A stretch of 47,081 bases of DNA from Saprospiraceae bacterium (GCA_026989035.1 JALSKB010000176.1:1-47081); one strand, 5' to 3'; shown: positions 17,862 through 26,821, numbered from the stretch's first letter. Made by a program: numbers and translations. Notes: a model not told the origin generated them from the letters alone.

Positions 17862-18558
17862 TCAGCCCAAGAGTTTTTCGCGCAAACGCGGTATAGCTTC
17901 TGCAGCCGGAGCAGCGATGATTTCCAAATGAGCCCGCGCGCGAAGCTCGGGATTCAAGCTGGGCTTGGGGTCCACGTAATACACTCGGGCATCGGGCGGA
18001 GCAAAGCCGACCAGGCCTGCTGCAGGATATACCTGCATGGAAGTGCCTACTACGAGCAACACATCTGCCCGACTCACCCATTCGGCAGCACGCGGCAAAA
18101 GGGGAACCTCCTCGCCAAACCACACGATGTGGGCGCAATTGTGAACCTTTCTCACAACAGTCGCCCCAGTGCAAATCTTTTGACCAAGAGTAAACCAAGG
18201 AGGGCTCAACCGTACTGCGCACTTTCAACAACTCCCCGTGCAAATGCAGTACCCTCTTGCTCCCGGCACGCTCGTGCAAATCATCGACATTTTGCGTGAT
18301 GATATCCACCTCAAAATCTTCTTGCCAGGCAGCCAAAGCCAAATGAGCGGCATTCGGCTGAGCTTCCAAGACCTGCCGACGGCGTGCATTGTAAAACTCC
18401 AACACCAATTCGGGATTTTTCTGCCAGGCCTCAGGTGTAGCCACTTCGTAAATGTCGTACTGTTCCCACAAACCACCGGAATCCCGAAAAGTACTTAGAC
18501 CACTCTCCGCACTAATACCGGCACCTGTCAAGACGACGATGCACTTTCCTTTTGCCAT
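17862..18558 (-). pseudogene. NAD-dependent protein deacylase (class III sirtuin), frameshifted
   Basis: Frame one runs from ATG 18558: VVLTGAGISAESGLSTFRDS, FYNARRRQV (the Y-x-x-R of desuccinylase-type sirtuins), IITQNVDDLHERAGS, HLHGEL, up to GSQLRPH at about 18130. The family then needs IVWFGE, which appears only in the next frame (HIVWFGEEVPLLPRAAEW, LLVVGTSMQVYPAAGL) and stops at 17862. Joining at 18127-18131 gives about 232 residues, the normal length. Losing two bases (ATAT to AT) or gaining one would explain it. No slippery heptamer is apparent. The start overlaps the 3' end of nnr by 31 bases, which suggests an NAD-related operon. Either a real mutation or a sequencing error. Confidence 0.85.
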
Positions 18559-20069
18559 GAGCGCAAGAATTTAAAAGCCTTCCCCAGATAGAGCACCAAA
18601 TCACCGGCTAGCAAAGCTTCTTGCTCCAGGGCTTCGGCTGCCAAATCTCCGGCCTTACCATGCAGCCATACCCCCAGCAAGGCTGCCAATTCGGATCGGT
18701 ACCCCTGGGCCAGCAAACCGGTAATCACACCCGTCAGCACATCACCACTACCTGCCGTAGCCATACCCGGATTGCCCGTACTGTTGAACCAGGCACTACC
18801 ATCGGGAAGAGTCACACAAGTATAGGCTCCTTTCAACACGACAACAACACCCCAGTCCTCCGACAGTTGCCGCTGAAAAGCCAACCTGGCAAAGGCATCG
18901 GGAAAATCTCCAAAGAGACGGCGAAACTCCCCCGGGTGGGGCGTTAAAATGCTGCCTTTCGGCAAATACTTTTGCGGTTCGGGTTCTTCGGCCAACAGGT
19001 TCAGGGCATCGGCATCCAAAACCAAAGGCCCGGAAGAAGCCACAGCCTGCTCCAGCAACTCCAGCAAAGCCCGACGCGTAATGGAATTGGTGCCCAAGCC
19101 GGGCCCCACGCCTACAGCAGCATAAGAATCCAATGAGGGCGGGCGGGAAAACAGGTATTCGTGATGATCAACCGAAACCATGGCCTCCTGAAAAGCCTCT
19201 TGAGCAATGGCATAACCACAACGCGGCAGGTGCAAACTCACCAAGCCCGCGCCGGTGCGCAGAGCCGCACGTCCAGCCAACAAAGCCGCACCCATCTTGC
19301 CATAACTGCCCGCAATCAACAAGGCATGGCCAAAATTCCCCTTGTGCTCAAAACGCCTCCGCTGACGCAAAAAGGGCTGCAAATTGGCCTCGGTCAAAAA
19401 GTGCCAAGGGCTCTCCGCCTGTCGAATGAAATCGGGATGCAAGCCTATGGAACGCAGCACCCATTCTCCTACCCGATCGCCGGTTTCGGGCAAGAAAAAA
19501 GCCAGCTTGGGCAGTTCAAAGCTCAGGGTATAGTCTGCTTTGACGCTCCCGTCTTCCAACGGCCTTTCGGCAAATAGACCCGAAGGAATGTCTATAGCCA
19601 CCCGCACGCCGGAATAAGCATTCATCCACTCCAGAAAATCTGCCCAATACCCCTCCACCGGCCGGTTTAAGCCGGAACCGAAAACCGCATCAATCAGCAA
19701 ACCGCCCGACCGCAAATCGGGCGGTACACTCCCCTTCTCCAATTCGCAAATCGGTACCGTCCCAAGTCGTTTCAAACGCCGATAATTTTCCTCACAATCA
19801 GCAGACAAGATACGTCCTATCCGACACAACAAGACCTCCGGGCTGTAATGTCGTTGAGCCAAAAGACGAGCTACAGCCAAACCATCTCCCCCGTTGTTTC
19901 CGCTTCCGCAAACGATGTAAAGCGGCTTATTTACATCCGGAAAACGACTGGCAAACCAGTCTGCAAATGCCCGAGCTGCCCGCTCCATCAAATCAACAGA
20001 AGCTATCGGCTCCTGCTCTATGGTATAAGCATCCCAAGCCCGGATCTGCTCTACGGAAAGAATTTTCAT
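18528..20069 (-). CDS. nnr: Bifunctional NAD(P)H-hydrate repair enzyme Nnr (epimerase + ADP-dependent dehydratase)
   Basis: 513 residues, two domains. The N-terminal epimerase (YjeF-N, about 1-215) has MKILSVEQIRAWDAYTIEQ and YIVCGSGNNGGDGLAVARLL. The C-terminal dehydratase (YjeF-C, ribokinase fold, about 225-505) has ALLIAGSYGKMGAALLAGRAAL, LVLDADALNLLAE, SILTPHPGEFRRLFG and GNPGMATAGSGDVLTGVITGL, with the catalytic GSGD. The protein restores hydrated NADH/NADPH in the cytoplasm. It starts 3 bases after the stop of the upstream lipoprotein gene, and its end overlaps the sirtuin gene, so the three form one transcription unit. Confidence 0.96.
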   Translation of the reverse strand: MKILSVEQIRAWDAYTIEQEPIASVDLMERAARAFADWFASRFPDVNKPLYIVCGSGNNGGDGLAVARLLAQRHYSPEVLLCRIGRILSADCEENYRRLKRLGTVPICELEKGSVPPDLRSGGLLIDAVFGSGLNRPVEGYWADFLEWMNAYSGVRVAIDIPSGLFAERPLEDGSVKADYTLSFELPKLAFFLPETGDRVGEWVLRSIGLHPDFIRQAESPWHFLTEANLQPFLRQRRRFEHKGNFGHALLIAGSYGKMGAALLAGRAALRTGAGLVSLHLPRCGYAIAQEAFQEAMVSVDHHEYLFSRPPSLDSYAAVGVGPGLGTNSITRRALLELLEQAVASSGPLVLDADALNLLAEEPEPQKYLPKGSILTPHPGEFRRLFGDFPDAFARLAFQRQLSEDWGVVVVLKGAYTCVTLPDGSAWFNSTGNPGMATAGSGDVLTGVITGLLAQGYRSELAALLGVWLHGKAGDLAAEALEQEALLAGDLVLYLGKAFKFLRSWQKESASSS

Positions 20070-20072
20070 CTC

Positions 20073-20819
20073 TCAATATTCAAAAAAGACTTTGTGATGC
20101 TTTTTTTTCCGCTTGCGCTTAAGCCTCTCTCTCGCGCTCATGTTGGTGGTAAGGTTTTGAAAACTCACAGTTATACCTCCGAAAAGCAAATTATCATAGT
20201 TCGCGGTGCCGGCAAAAGACCGCCCGGCAAACAGATCTATGGTAAAATAGCGCCTCAGATCCTCGGTATTCTTCGTGCGAAAGCGCATATTCAAATTGAA
20301 GACAGCTGCGTGAAATGAGTAAACAGAATTCACGGCATAGCGGTAGTTCGTCGCAAAAGTAAAGCTTGTCTTGTCGTTAAAGTCTAAAGTCAGGAACAAA
20401 GGCACTGTTACTGCCAGCAAGTGTTCATTGTCTAAAGAAGTATAGCTATCATATGACCAGAACCAAGGCACCCAGCCCAATCCTAAACCAGTAGCAGCAG
20501 CAAAAACAGACTCCCGGTCTCCGGCAAATTGATATTTTAAATCAGCACCCAAAGGCGATGCCCAACTCAGATGAAGCCCCCAATCCATGTTCTTAACACG
20601 CATACCGGAACGGAAAGCAAAGCTCCAAAAAGGAGTAGCTTCAAGGCCCAGTCGTTCCACTCTATTAGTAGGTAATTTGCGAACAGTACCACTAATATCA
20701 GCTGCCCAAATCGAGAGGAACTCATCCTCTTCCAAGGTTTTGGCCGTCTGAAACCCCAACGGCAACATGCAAGAAGAAGCGGTAAAAACAACAGCGACAA
20801 AAAAAACAAACCTCAACAT
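20073..20819 (-). CDS. Outer-membrane lipoprotein with beta-barrel-like strands, unknown function
   Basis: 248 residues. Lipoprotein signal MLRFVFFVAVVFTASSC. The rest shows repeated aromatic strands (WSFAFRSGMRVKNMDWGLHLS, FATNYRYAVNSVYSFHAAVF, LFGGITVSFQNL), like small outer-membrane barrels, and ends in a very basic tail (RERLKRKRKKKHHK). I do not recognise a named family. A hydrophilic C-terminal tail is unusual for a barrel. It is the first gene of the operon with nnr and the sirtuin, only 3 bases before nnr. Its function may be unrelated to NAD repair. Confidence 0.65.
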   Translation of the reverse strand: MLRFVFFVAVVFTASSCMLPLGFQTAKTLEEDEFLSIWAADISGTVRKLPTNRVERLGLEATPFWSFAFRSGMRVKNMDWGLHLSWASPLGADLKYQFAGDRESVFAAATGLGLGWVPWFWSYDSYTSLDNEHLLAVTVPLFLTLDFNDKTSFTFATNYRYAVNSVYSFHAAVFNLNMRFRTKNTEDLRRYFTIDLFAGRSFAGTANYDNLLFGGITVSFQNLTTNMSARERLKRKRKKKHHKVFFEY

Positions 20820-20922
20820 AACAGTTTTTCGTTTTTCACATGAAATAAATTTTTTCAGTTCCTTTCATTCTCCAGCTCCATGTCTGCAGCAAAAAAGGAA
20901 AGAACATAAAAGTTGATCAGCC

Positions 20923-20930
20923 CAAAATTA
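20923..20930 (-). promoter_or_regulatory. -7 element TAATTTTG for the lipoprotein-nnr-sirtuin operon
   Basis: On the minus strand this is a perfect TAnnTTTG, about 104 bases before the ATG at 20819. The -33 region is A/T-rich without an exact TTTG at the right distance. Confidence 0.45.
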
Positions 20931-21015
20931 CAAACAAAAATTAATTTAAAGTTAAAACTTTACACCTACATAAACTTAGATCTGTCTTATGCATTTTTTT
21001 TCGGACTTTAGCAGC

Positions 21016-23805
21016 ATGAGAACGAGATGGCAAATCTGCTTGTGGGCTTTCGCCCTGCAAATCGGCCTTGCATCTGCCCAACAAAATCTACAGGAGCAAG
21101 TCAGCCGGATCAACCTTCGCATAGCCAAAGTTGAGGAACAAAAGGTTATCGGAGATGGCCTCGACAGCCTCTACCGAAAAAAAATGCAGTACCTCAAACA
21201 AGCCGATCAGCTGGGGCTCTACTGCGACGCCGCCTGGGATTGGCAAGCCAACTACTTCGAACAAAGCGCAAAAGCCCTGGACATCTTGCAGCAGGCCTTA
21301 GATAGCGTTTGGCGAAAGCCTGCGCAAAAAGCAGAGGCAGAATCCCTGATGTGGATTCACATCAATCGAGGTTACCACCTCTTTCAACTGGGACGGGTAG
21401 CAGAGGCTATCAAGGCTTACGAAAAGGCCGCAACACTTCACGAAAAACACAAATTCAAAAACTTCCCCGCTACCGACTACCTCTACCTGCCCTTGGGGGC
21501 TCACTACACGCGCTTAGGAGATAATGAAAAAGCCAGAGCCATCTACCTCAAAGCCCTCCAAGACCCTTCTTTACAACAGCAAATCCCTGCCCTGGCAGGA
21601 ATCTACAACAACATCGGACTGACCTACTGGAACGACGGCGACAATGTTCAAGCCATCTCGTGGTTTAAAAAAGGATTAAAACTCCCCGGCCTCCCTCCGG
21701 AAAAAAGCGGCCTGCTCCTCACCGCACTGGCCCGAAGTCTGGCTGAAAGCGGACAAAAAGACCAAGCTCGACAGATGGCCCAAAAGGCGTTGAAGCAGAT
21801 CAAACAGCTCTATCAACACGAACCCGAAAGCTATAATGCTTATCATCTCGCAGGCATCTATTCCCTGTTTGGAGAGTTGACCGATACTTCAAACCCCCAA
21901 CAGGCTTTGCGAAATTACGACCAAGCCATTCACTATCTCCACCTGGCTTTCCCCTCGGGCTACCATCGCGAAATTGCCAAAGCCCATATCCGCAAAGGCG
22001 TATTATTTCTTAACAATAAAAAAATAAGAGAGGCTTTGCCTGAATTTTACGCCGCTCTACAAAGCCTCTTGCCCGATTTTAACCCACAAAAAAACGCTCT
22101 GCCCGACAGCTCCACACTGTATGCCGAAAATGCTCTGATGGAAGCCCTCGAAGGCATAGCCGATGCCCTGGGTAAAGCTTCACAAGCACCCGAACAGCAG
22201 ATCAAACAAGCCATTCAAGCCCATCAATTGGCCGATTACGTACAAGATCTGCTCTACCAAAGCTATCGCTACGAATCTTCAAAACTACTATTGCAAGCCC
22301 AGGCTAGACAGCGCAGTGAAAAAACTTTAGCCTTCTATTACAGCCTCTATGCACAGACAAAAGACGAGCAATACCTCCAAAAATCCTTCGAAGTCGCCGA
22401 ACGACACAAAGCTCGGCTCCTGCGCGAAAACCTGCGTGAAAACCTCTTGCGCAGCAGCATAGAAGGCTCCGAACTGTTCAGGCAAAAGGCCAAACTCCAA
22501 CAGCAAATAGCTTTTCTGGAACGCCAACTGCTCTCCCAACCGAAATCGCAAAAAGAAAACTACAGGAAACAACTCCTGGACCAACTGATCGAACAACGCT
22601 ATCAACTCGATCAAAAAATCATGACCAGCTATCCCCGATATGCAAAAACACTCCAACAAAGCACAACCTCACTATCTAAAATCTTGGAACAAACAAAAAA
22701 TAAAACAGCAGTTCTGTCTTGTTTTTATGGAAAAGAGCATCTCTATCTCTGGGTACTTATGATTTCCGGGCAAATGGAGTTTCACCGCATAAAACTTGCA
22801 GACTCCTCTTTAGACCAAAAACTCAACGCACTAAGTCACTTGCTTCCACAACGCACTTCCTTGGCTCAATACAGAGGCTCTTTTGCCCAATTGGCCCATG
22901 AAATTTATCAACAACTCTACCCCGAAAAACTGCGTGCAAATCTCCCCCGGCAAATCCTCATCATACCCGATGGCCCTCTCTATCACCTGCCCTTTGAAGT
23001 CATGCTCACAAGCCCTGCAGATACCACGACTTCTTGGCCTAACTGGCCTTTTCTCCTCTTTAAACAGCAGATCCACTATGCCTACTCCGCTAACGTCTGG
23101 TTAGAACAAAACCAAATGCAAAAAGCTAATGGTAAACTGCTGTATATCGCTCCTACTTTTTCCAAAGAAGACCCCCGCCACTTGCCGCCTCTCTCCCTAT
23201 CCATGACCTTATCCGACAAATTCGGAAATTATGACTCGCTCTGTGGCGCTCAGGCAACTACAACAGCCTTTCGGCAAATGGCTCCCCGCTACGGTCTTAT
23301 CCACCTGCACACCCACGCGCTTAGTGAGGAATCTCCTCGCATTGAGCTGAGCGACAGCTCACTCTTTCTCCCGGATATCTATGCCTTATCCTTTCGAGCA
23401 GAACTGGTGGTCTTGTCGGCTTGCCAGACCGGTAGCGGCCAACTCATCAGCGGAGAAGGAGCCATGAGCCTGGCCCGTGCTTTTTCCTATGCAGGCACTC
23501 GAGACCTCATCGCCAGCCTCTGGAAAGTCAATGAAAAAAGTACAGCAACACTTTTTCAAGACTTCTACCGCAAGCTCTCCGAAGGCCTTACACACGGACA
23601 GGCCCTCCGTCAGGCTAAAATCGATTATCTGCGCAATAAAGAAATCGAAAACTGGGAAAAATCCCCCTACTACTGGGCTGCCTTCATTCCTATAGGTTCC
23701 GAGCCGGAGCCTTCCGGCAAATACCCTGTTGTGCTGCTCTTATTGCTAGCCATAGGACTATCCGCTGCGGTCCTCTCCCGCCGGCTATGGTTGAAAAAAG
23801 TGTAA
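21016..23805 (+). CDS. TPR-CHAT domain protein, exported, C-terminal membrane anchor
   Basis: 929 residues from ATG 21016 (MRTRWQICLWAFALQIGLASAQ, a signal peptide; an upstream ATG at 20989 has none). Residues about 90-400 are TPR repeats (AIKAYEKAATLHEKH, ARAIYLKALQDP, YNNIGLTYWNDGDNVQAISWF). A coiled coil with many Gln and Arg follows (about 465-540). The C-terminal third is a CHAT (caspase HetF associated with TPRs) domain: LIIPDGPLYHLPFEVM, HLHTHA with His765/767, and VVLSACQTGSGQLISGEGAMSLARAF with Cys803, the predicted His/Cys dyad. It ends in a membrane span (VVLLLLLAIGLSAAVL) and a basic tail, so the peptidase domain should be periplasmic. Target unknown. Confidence 0.88.
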   Translation: MRTRWQICLWAFALQIGLASAQQNLQEQVSRINLRIAKVEEQKVIGDGLDSLYRKKMQYLKQADQLGLYCDAAWDWQANYFEQSAKALDILQQALDSVWRKPAQKAEAESLMWIHINRGYHLFQLGRVAEAIKAYEKAATLHEKHKFKNFPATDYLYLPLGAHYTRLGDNEKARAIYLKALQDPSLQQQIPALAGIYNNIGLTYWNDGDNVQAISWFKKGLKLPGLPPEKSGLLLTALARSLAESGQKDQARQMAQKALKQIKQLYQHEPESYNAYHLAGIYSLFGELTDTSNPQQALRNYDQAIHYLHLAFPSGYHREIAKAHIRKGVLFLNNKKIREALPEFYAALQSLLPDFNPQKNALPDSSTLYAENALMEALEGIADALGKASQAPEQQIKQAIQAHQLADYVQDLLYQSYRYESSKLLLQAQARQRSEKTLAFYYSLYAQTKDEQYLQKSFEVAERHKARLLRENLRENLLRSSIEGSELFRQKAKLQQQIAFLERQLLSQPKSQKENYRKQLLDQLIEQRYQLDQKIMTSYPRYAKTLQQSTTSLSKILEQTKNKTAVLSCFYGKEHLYLWVLMISGQMEFHRIKLADSSLDQKLNALSHLLPQRTSLAQYRGSFAQLAHEIYQQLYPEKLRANLPRQILIIPDGPLYHLPFEVMLTSPADTTTSWPNWPFLLFKQQIHYAYSANVWLEQNQMQKANGKLLYIAPTFSKEDPRHLPPLSLSMTLSDKFGNYDSLCGAQATTTAFRQMAPRYGLIHLHTHALSEESPRIELSDSSLFLPDIYALSFRAELVVLSACQTGSGQLISGEGAMSLARAFSYAGTRDLIASLWKVNEKSTATLFQDFYRKLSEGLTHGQALRQAKIDYLRNKEIENWEKSPYYWAAFIPIGSEPEPSGKYPVVLLLLLAIGLSAAVLSRRLWLKKV

Positions 23806-23824
23806 GCCGACCAAACTCATGACT

Positions 23825-24979
23825 TCAGGAAGACAAACCCAACTCGCTGGCTCGACGAACCGCATGACGGCCGAATTTATCCCGAATTTCATCCAATCCC
23901 GACAACAACTTCATCTCCCGTTGCTGATCATCAAAAAGCTGCAAAGGCTCACTAGCCCGAAGCAATCCGGCTAAACGACAACCCACAAGACGCAAAGGAC
24001 GGCAAGCCTTGTAGTGACGTTCAAAAAGCCCACGCGCATACGCGAGCAAAAGCTCATCTCTAGCCGTGTAAGGAATCTTCTGCTGATGGCTAAGGGTCGT
24101 AAAGTCCGCATACCTGAATTTTAAAGCCAGACTCGATGCCAGCATCCCTTTCTTGCGCAACAAATACCCCAATTTACCCACCAAACGCGTCAATTCTCTA
24201 TGCAAAATACCCCGATCAGCCACATCCACATCAAAGGTGTGCTCCGAAGATATGGACTTACGCTCCGAATGAGGCTCAAGCGTACTGCTGCCCAAGCCCC
24301 TGGCCTTTCGCCAAATGGAAAGCCCGTGCTTTCCAAAAAGGGCCTCCAGCTCCTCCAAAGGATAAGCCGCCAGTTGGGCAACCCGCTTCACGCCCAAATG
24401 GTGAAGCTTCTCCGCCGTTTTGCACCCAATGCCCGGAATTTTTTCAATCGCCAAAGGAGCCAAAAAAAACCGTTCCCGGCCAGGCTCTATCATCAAAGCC
24501 CCATGGGGCTTAGCTTCTCCCGTCGCTACCTTGGCTACCAACTTGTTTGCCGCAAGGCCCATGGAAAGAGGCAAACCGGTCTCCTCCTGAATCCGCCGCC
24601 GCAAAGCCGAAGCCCACTTCCAACAACCTATGTAGCGGTCCATACCACTCAAATCCAAATAAAATTCGTCAATAGAAGCCCGCTCGTACAAAGGGGCTTC
24701 TTCTTTTATGATCCGGCATACCCAACGAGAAAAAAAACTGTAAGCCTGTAAATCTCCAGCCAAAACCACTGCCTGAGGACAGCGTTGCCTGGCCCTGCTT
24801 ACCGGCATAGCCGAACGCACCCCATACATCCGAGCCTCATAACTGCAAGATGCCACTACCGCCCGAGCTCCATGACCACCAATGATGACGGGCCTCCCCT
24901 GCAAATCCGGCCGCCGAAGACGCTCTACAGACACAAAAAAAGAATCCAAATCCATGTGCAAAATGGCCCTGTCAAACAT
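23825..24979 (-). CDS. dinB: DNA polymerase IV (Y-family translesion polymerase)
   Basis: 384 residues. Catalytic acids are in MDLDSFFVSVE and ASIDEFYLDLSG. Palm/finger motifs are YEARMYGVRSAMPVSRARQRCP and SMGLAANKLVAKVATGEAKPHG. The helix-hairpin-helix PGIGCKTAEKLHHLGV lies near residue 185. A little-finger domain follows (RKSISSEHTFDVDV). It copies past damaged template bases. Stop to stop it lies 19 bases from the CHAT gene. The C-terminus lacks a recognisable beta-clamp motif by eye. A strong promoter (24997-25028) lies just upstream; no LexA box was recognised. Confidence 0.95.
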   Translation of the reverse strand: MFDRAILHMDLDSFFVSVERLRRPDLQGRPVIIGGHGARAVVASCSYEARMYGVRSAMPVSRARQRCPQAVVLAGDLQAYSFFSRWVCRIIKEEAPLYERASIDEFYLDLSGMDRYIGCWKWASALRRRIQEETGLPLSMGLAANKLVAKVATGEAKPHGALMIEPGRERFFLAPLAIEKIPGIGCKTAEKLHHLGVKRVAQLAAYPLEELEALFGKHGLSIWRKARGLGSSTLEPHSERKSISSEHTFDVDVADRGILHRELTRLVGKLGYLLRKKGMLASSLALKFRYADFTTLSHQQKIPYTARDELLLAYARGLFERHYKACRPLRLVGCRLAGLLRASEPLQLFDDQQREMKLLSGLDEIRDKFGRHAVRRASELGLSS

Positions 24980-24996
24980 TTTGAGTTATTTTGAAA

Positions 24997-25028
24997 CAAA
25001 AATAAACAAAAAGTTTTTATCTGCCAAA
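24997..25028 (-). promoter_or_regulatory. dinB promoter: TTTG-N20-TATTTTTG
   Basis: On the minus strand TTTG (25025-25028) is followed after 20 bases by TATTTTTG (24997-25004), close to the Bacteroidota consensus TTTG-N19-TAnnTTTG. The predicted leader before ATG 24979 is only about 10 bases. Confidence 0.6.
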
Positions 25029-25079
25029 TATTTTATCCCCACCCCCAATAAGTCAAAGAACCAGATCCCAACTCTTCCT

Positions 25080-25087
25080 TATCTTTG
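25080..25087 (+). promoter_or_regulatory. -7 element TATCTTTG almost touching the DUF58 start codon
   Basis: A perfect TAnnTTTG ends 4 bases before ATG 25092 (a second ATG follows at 25095). With the usual distance to the transcription start, the message would begin at or near the ATG, so translation may be leaderless. No Shine-Dalgarno-like sequence fits in between. Confidence 0.45.
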
Positions 25088-25091
25088 CTGC

Positions 25092-26021
25092 ATGATGCCA
25101 TTGCTCAACAACACCGAAATCAGAGATTTTAGCCACCTGGAATTGTTGGCCAAACAAGTGGTCGAAGGCTTTATCATCGGCCTGCACAAAAGTCCGTTCC
25201 ACGGCTTCTCCGTCGAATTTGCCGAACATCGCCTCTACAACCCCGGCGAATCAACCCGCAACATAGATTGGAAAGTCTTCGCTCGCACCGACAGACTCTA
25301 TACCAAGCGATTCGAAGAGGAAACCAACCTGCGCTGTCAAATGGTACTGGACATCTCCTCTTCCATGTATTATCCCGAAGCCGACCCCCGAAAAAAGACG
25401 TACATCAACAAATTGCGCTTCTCTGCACTAGCCGCTGCAGCCCTGATGAATCTCCTCAAGCGCCAACGAGATGCCTTTGGCCTCAGCCTCTTTGATCGGG
25501 AATTGCAACTACACACCCGATGTAAAAGCAACACTTCCCACTATCGTCTCCTGCTTAGCTACCTGCAACAGCAAATAGACAACCCCAAAATGAACCAAGG
25601 CACCTCTGCGGCCAAAGCCTTGCACCAAATAGCCGATAGTATCCACAAACGCTCTCTGGTCGTCATCTTCTCCGACATGTTCGAGCAAAGTGAAAACAGC
25701 GAAGCGCTCTTCTCCGCCTTGCAACACCTGAAACACAATAAACACGAAGTTATCCTTTTCCACGTTACCGACAAAAAACGCGAACTGGAATTTGAATTCG
25801 AAAACCGGCCCTACGAATTCATCGACATGGAAACAGGCGAAAAACTCCGCCTTCAACCGGCTCAAGTGCGCGAACACTACCTACAACAAATCCATCACTA
25901 CTACGAAGACCTTCGCGCCAAGTGCTTACAATATCGCATAGATTTTGTCAAAGCCGACATCAACAAGGGCTTTCGCCAAATTCTGGAAGCCTACCTCATC
26001 AAAAGAACTAAAATGAAATAA
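25092..26021 (+). CDS. DUF58 / von Willebrand-like domain protein
   Basis: 310 residues from ATG 25092; the much longer open frame upstream overlaps dinB and its promoter and is not used. GFIIGLHKSPFHGFSVEFAEHR and YNPGESTRNIDWKVFARTDRLYTKRFEEETNLR are the DUF58 signature (PGD-x-R-x-IDW type). The VWA-like metal site follows (MVLDISSSMYY, DxSxS), then VVIFSDMFEQ. Such proteins usually work with MoxR AAA-ATPases, assembling or activating membrane complexes. No moxR lies in this window. A PPK2 gene follows after 39 bases and probably shares the message. Confidence 0.88.
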   Translation: MMPLLNNTEIRDFSHLELLAKQVVEGFIIGLHKSPFHGFSVEFAEHRLYNPGESTRNIDWKVFARTDRLYTKRFEEETNLRCQMVLDISSSMYYPEADPRKKTYINKLRFSALAAAALMNLLKRQRDAFGLSLFDRELQLHTRCKSNTSHYRLLLSYLQQQIDNPKMNQGTSAAKALHQIADSIHKRSLVVIFSDMFEQSENSEALFSALQHLKHNKHEVILFHVTDKKRELEFEFENRPYEFIDMETGEKLRLQPAQVREHYLQQIHHYYEDLRAKCLQYRIDFVKADINKGFRQILEAYLIKRTKMK

Positions 26022-26025
26022 GCCC

Positions 26026-26039
26026 ATTTGGCGAAAGCC
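26026..26039 (-). repeat. Intergenic copy of the stem-swapped motif (GGCTTTCGCCAAAT)
   Basis: It lies in the 39-base gap between the DUF58 and PPK2 genes. Other stem-swapped copies lie at 25968 (end of DUF58) and 26135 (start of PPK2), giving three copies within 180 bases, the densest cluster in the window. Confidence 0.75.
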
Positions 26040-26060
26040 GAATAAAACAAAATACAAACC

Positions 26061-26801
26061 ATGGTCGAACTAAACAAAATACCTTCTACTCCACCTGAAA
26101 ACTTCTCCAAAAAAGAAGCCCGCAAACAAACCAAGGCTTTCGCCAAACAACTGGGTAAACTCCACAATGTGCTCCTCGCTCAAAAAAAATACGCCGTACT
26201 CGTCATCTTTCAAGGTATGGATGCCAGTGGCAAGGATGGAGCCGTCAAAAACGTCTTCCGCTATTGTACCCACAACAACCTCTGCACCTACTCCTTCAAA
26301 AAACCCACGGAAGAAGAATTTGCTCACGACTTCCTCTGGCGCGTGCACAAACAATGCCCGGCCAAAGGTGAAATGAAAATTTTCAACCGGTCTCATTATG
26401 AAGACATCCTCATCCAACGCGTACACCGCTGGATAGACGAAGACAGAGTCCAACAGCGCATGCAAGCCATCAATGCTTTTGAAAAACTCCTGCAATTTGA
26501 CAACAACACCATCCTGTTTAAATTTTTCCTCCACATCTCTAAAGAACAACAGGAAATAGAACTCAACCAAAGAAAAAATGAAGCCGACAAATTCTGGAAA
26601 CACAATGAAAACGATTGGCGCGAACGAGAATACTGGGACGACTACATGCGCTGCTACCAAGACGCCATCAATCAAAGTGTAATCCCCTGGCACATCATCC
26701 CCACCGACCAGCGCTGGTACCGCGATTACCTCATCAGCAAAATCATGGTGGAACGACTCCAACAACTCGACTTGGAGTATCCCCCGCTCGAAAGCGAATA
26801 A
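26061..26801 (+). CDS. ppk2: Polyphosphate kinase 2 family protein
   Basis: 246 residues. Walker A GMDASGKDGAVKNVFRY near residue 54, Walker B-like KIFNRSHYEDIL near 115 and the lid segment VHRWIDEDRVQQRMQAINAFE define PPK2. A long amphipathic C-terminal part (RKNEADKFWKHNENDWRERE) is the standard single-domain layout. PPK2 enzymes move phosphate between polyphosphate and nucleotides, mostly making NDP/NTP from AMP or ADP; class I versus III cannot be set by eye. Cytoplasmic. It lies between DUF58 (39 bases) and the S4 gene (20 bases) in one likely operon. Confidence 0.93.
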   Translation: MVELNKIPSTPPENFSKKEARKQTKAFAKQLGKLHNVLLAQKKYAVLVIFQGMDASGKDGAVKNVFRYCTHNNLCTYSFKKPTEEEFAHDFLWRVHKQCPAKGEMKIFNRSHYEDILIQRVHRWIDEDRVQQRMQAINAFEKLLQFDNNTILFKFFLHISKEQQEIELNQRKNEADKFWKHNENDWREREYWDDYMRCYQDAINQSVIPWHIIPTDQRWYRDYLISKIMVERLQQLDLEYPPLESE

Positions 26802-26821
26802 GGCATCAACAAAACTTAATC

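Noticed and set aside
18120-18140. Programmed ribosomal frameshift in the sirtuin
   Set aside because: No X-XXY-YYZ slippery sequence or clear downstream structure at the join, and no sirtuin is known to use one.
21016-23805. CRISPR-linked (craspase-like) or gasdermin-linked CHAT defence system
   Set aside because: No cas, gasdermin or other effector gene is nearby, and the protein is predicted to be exported.
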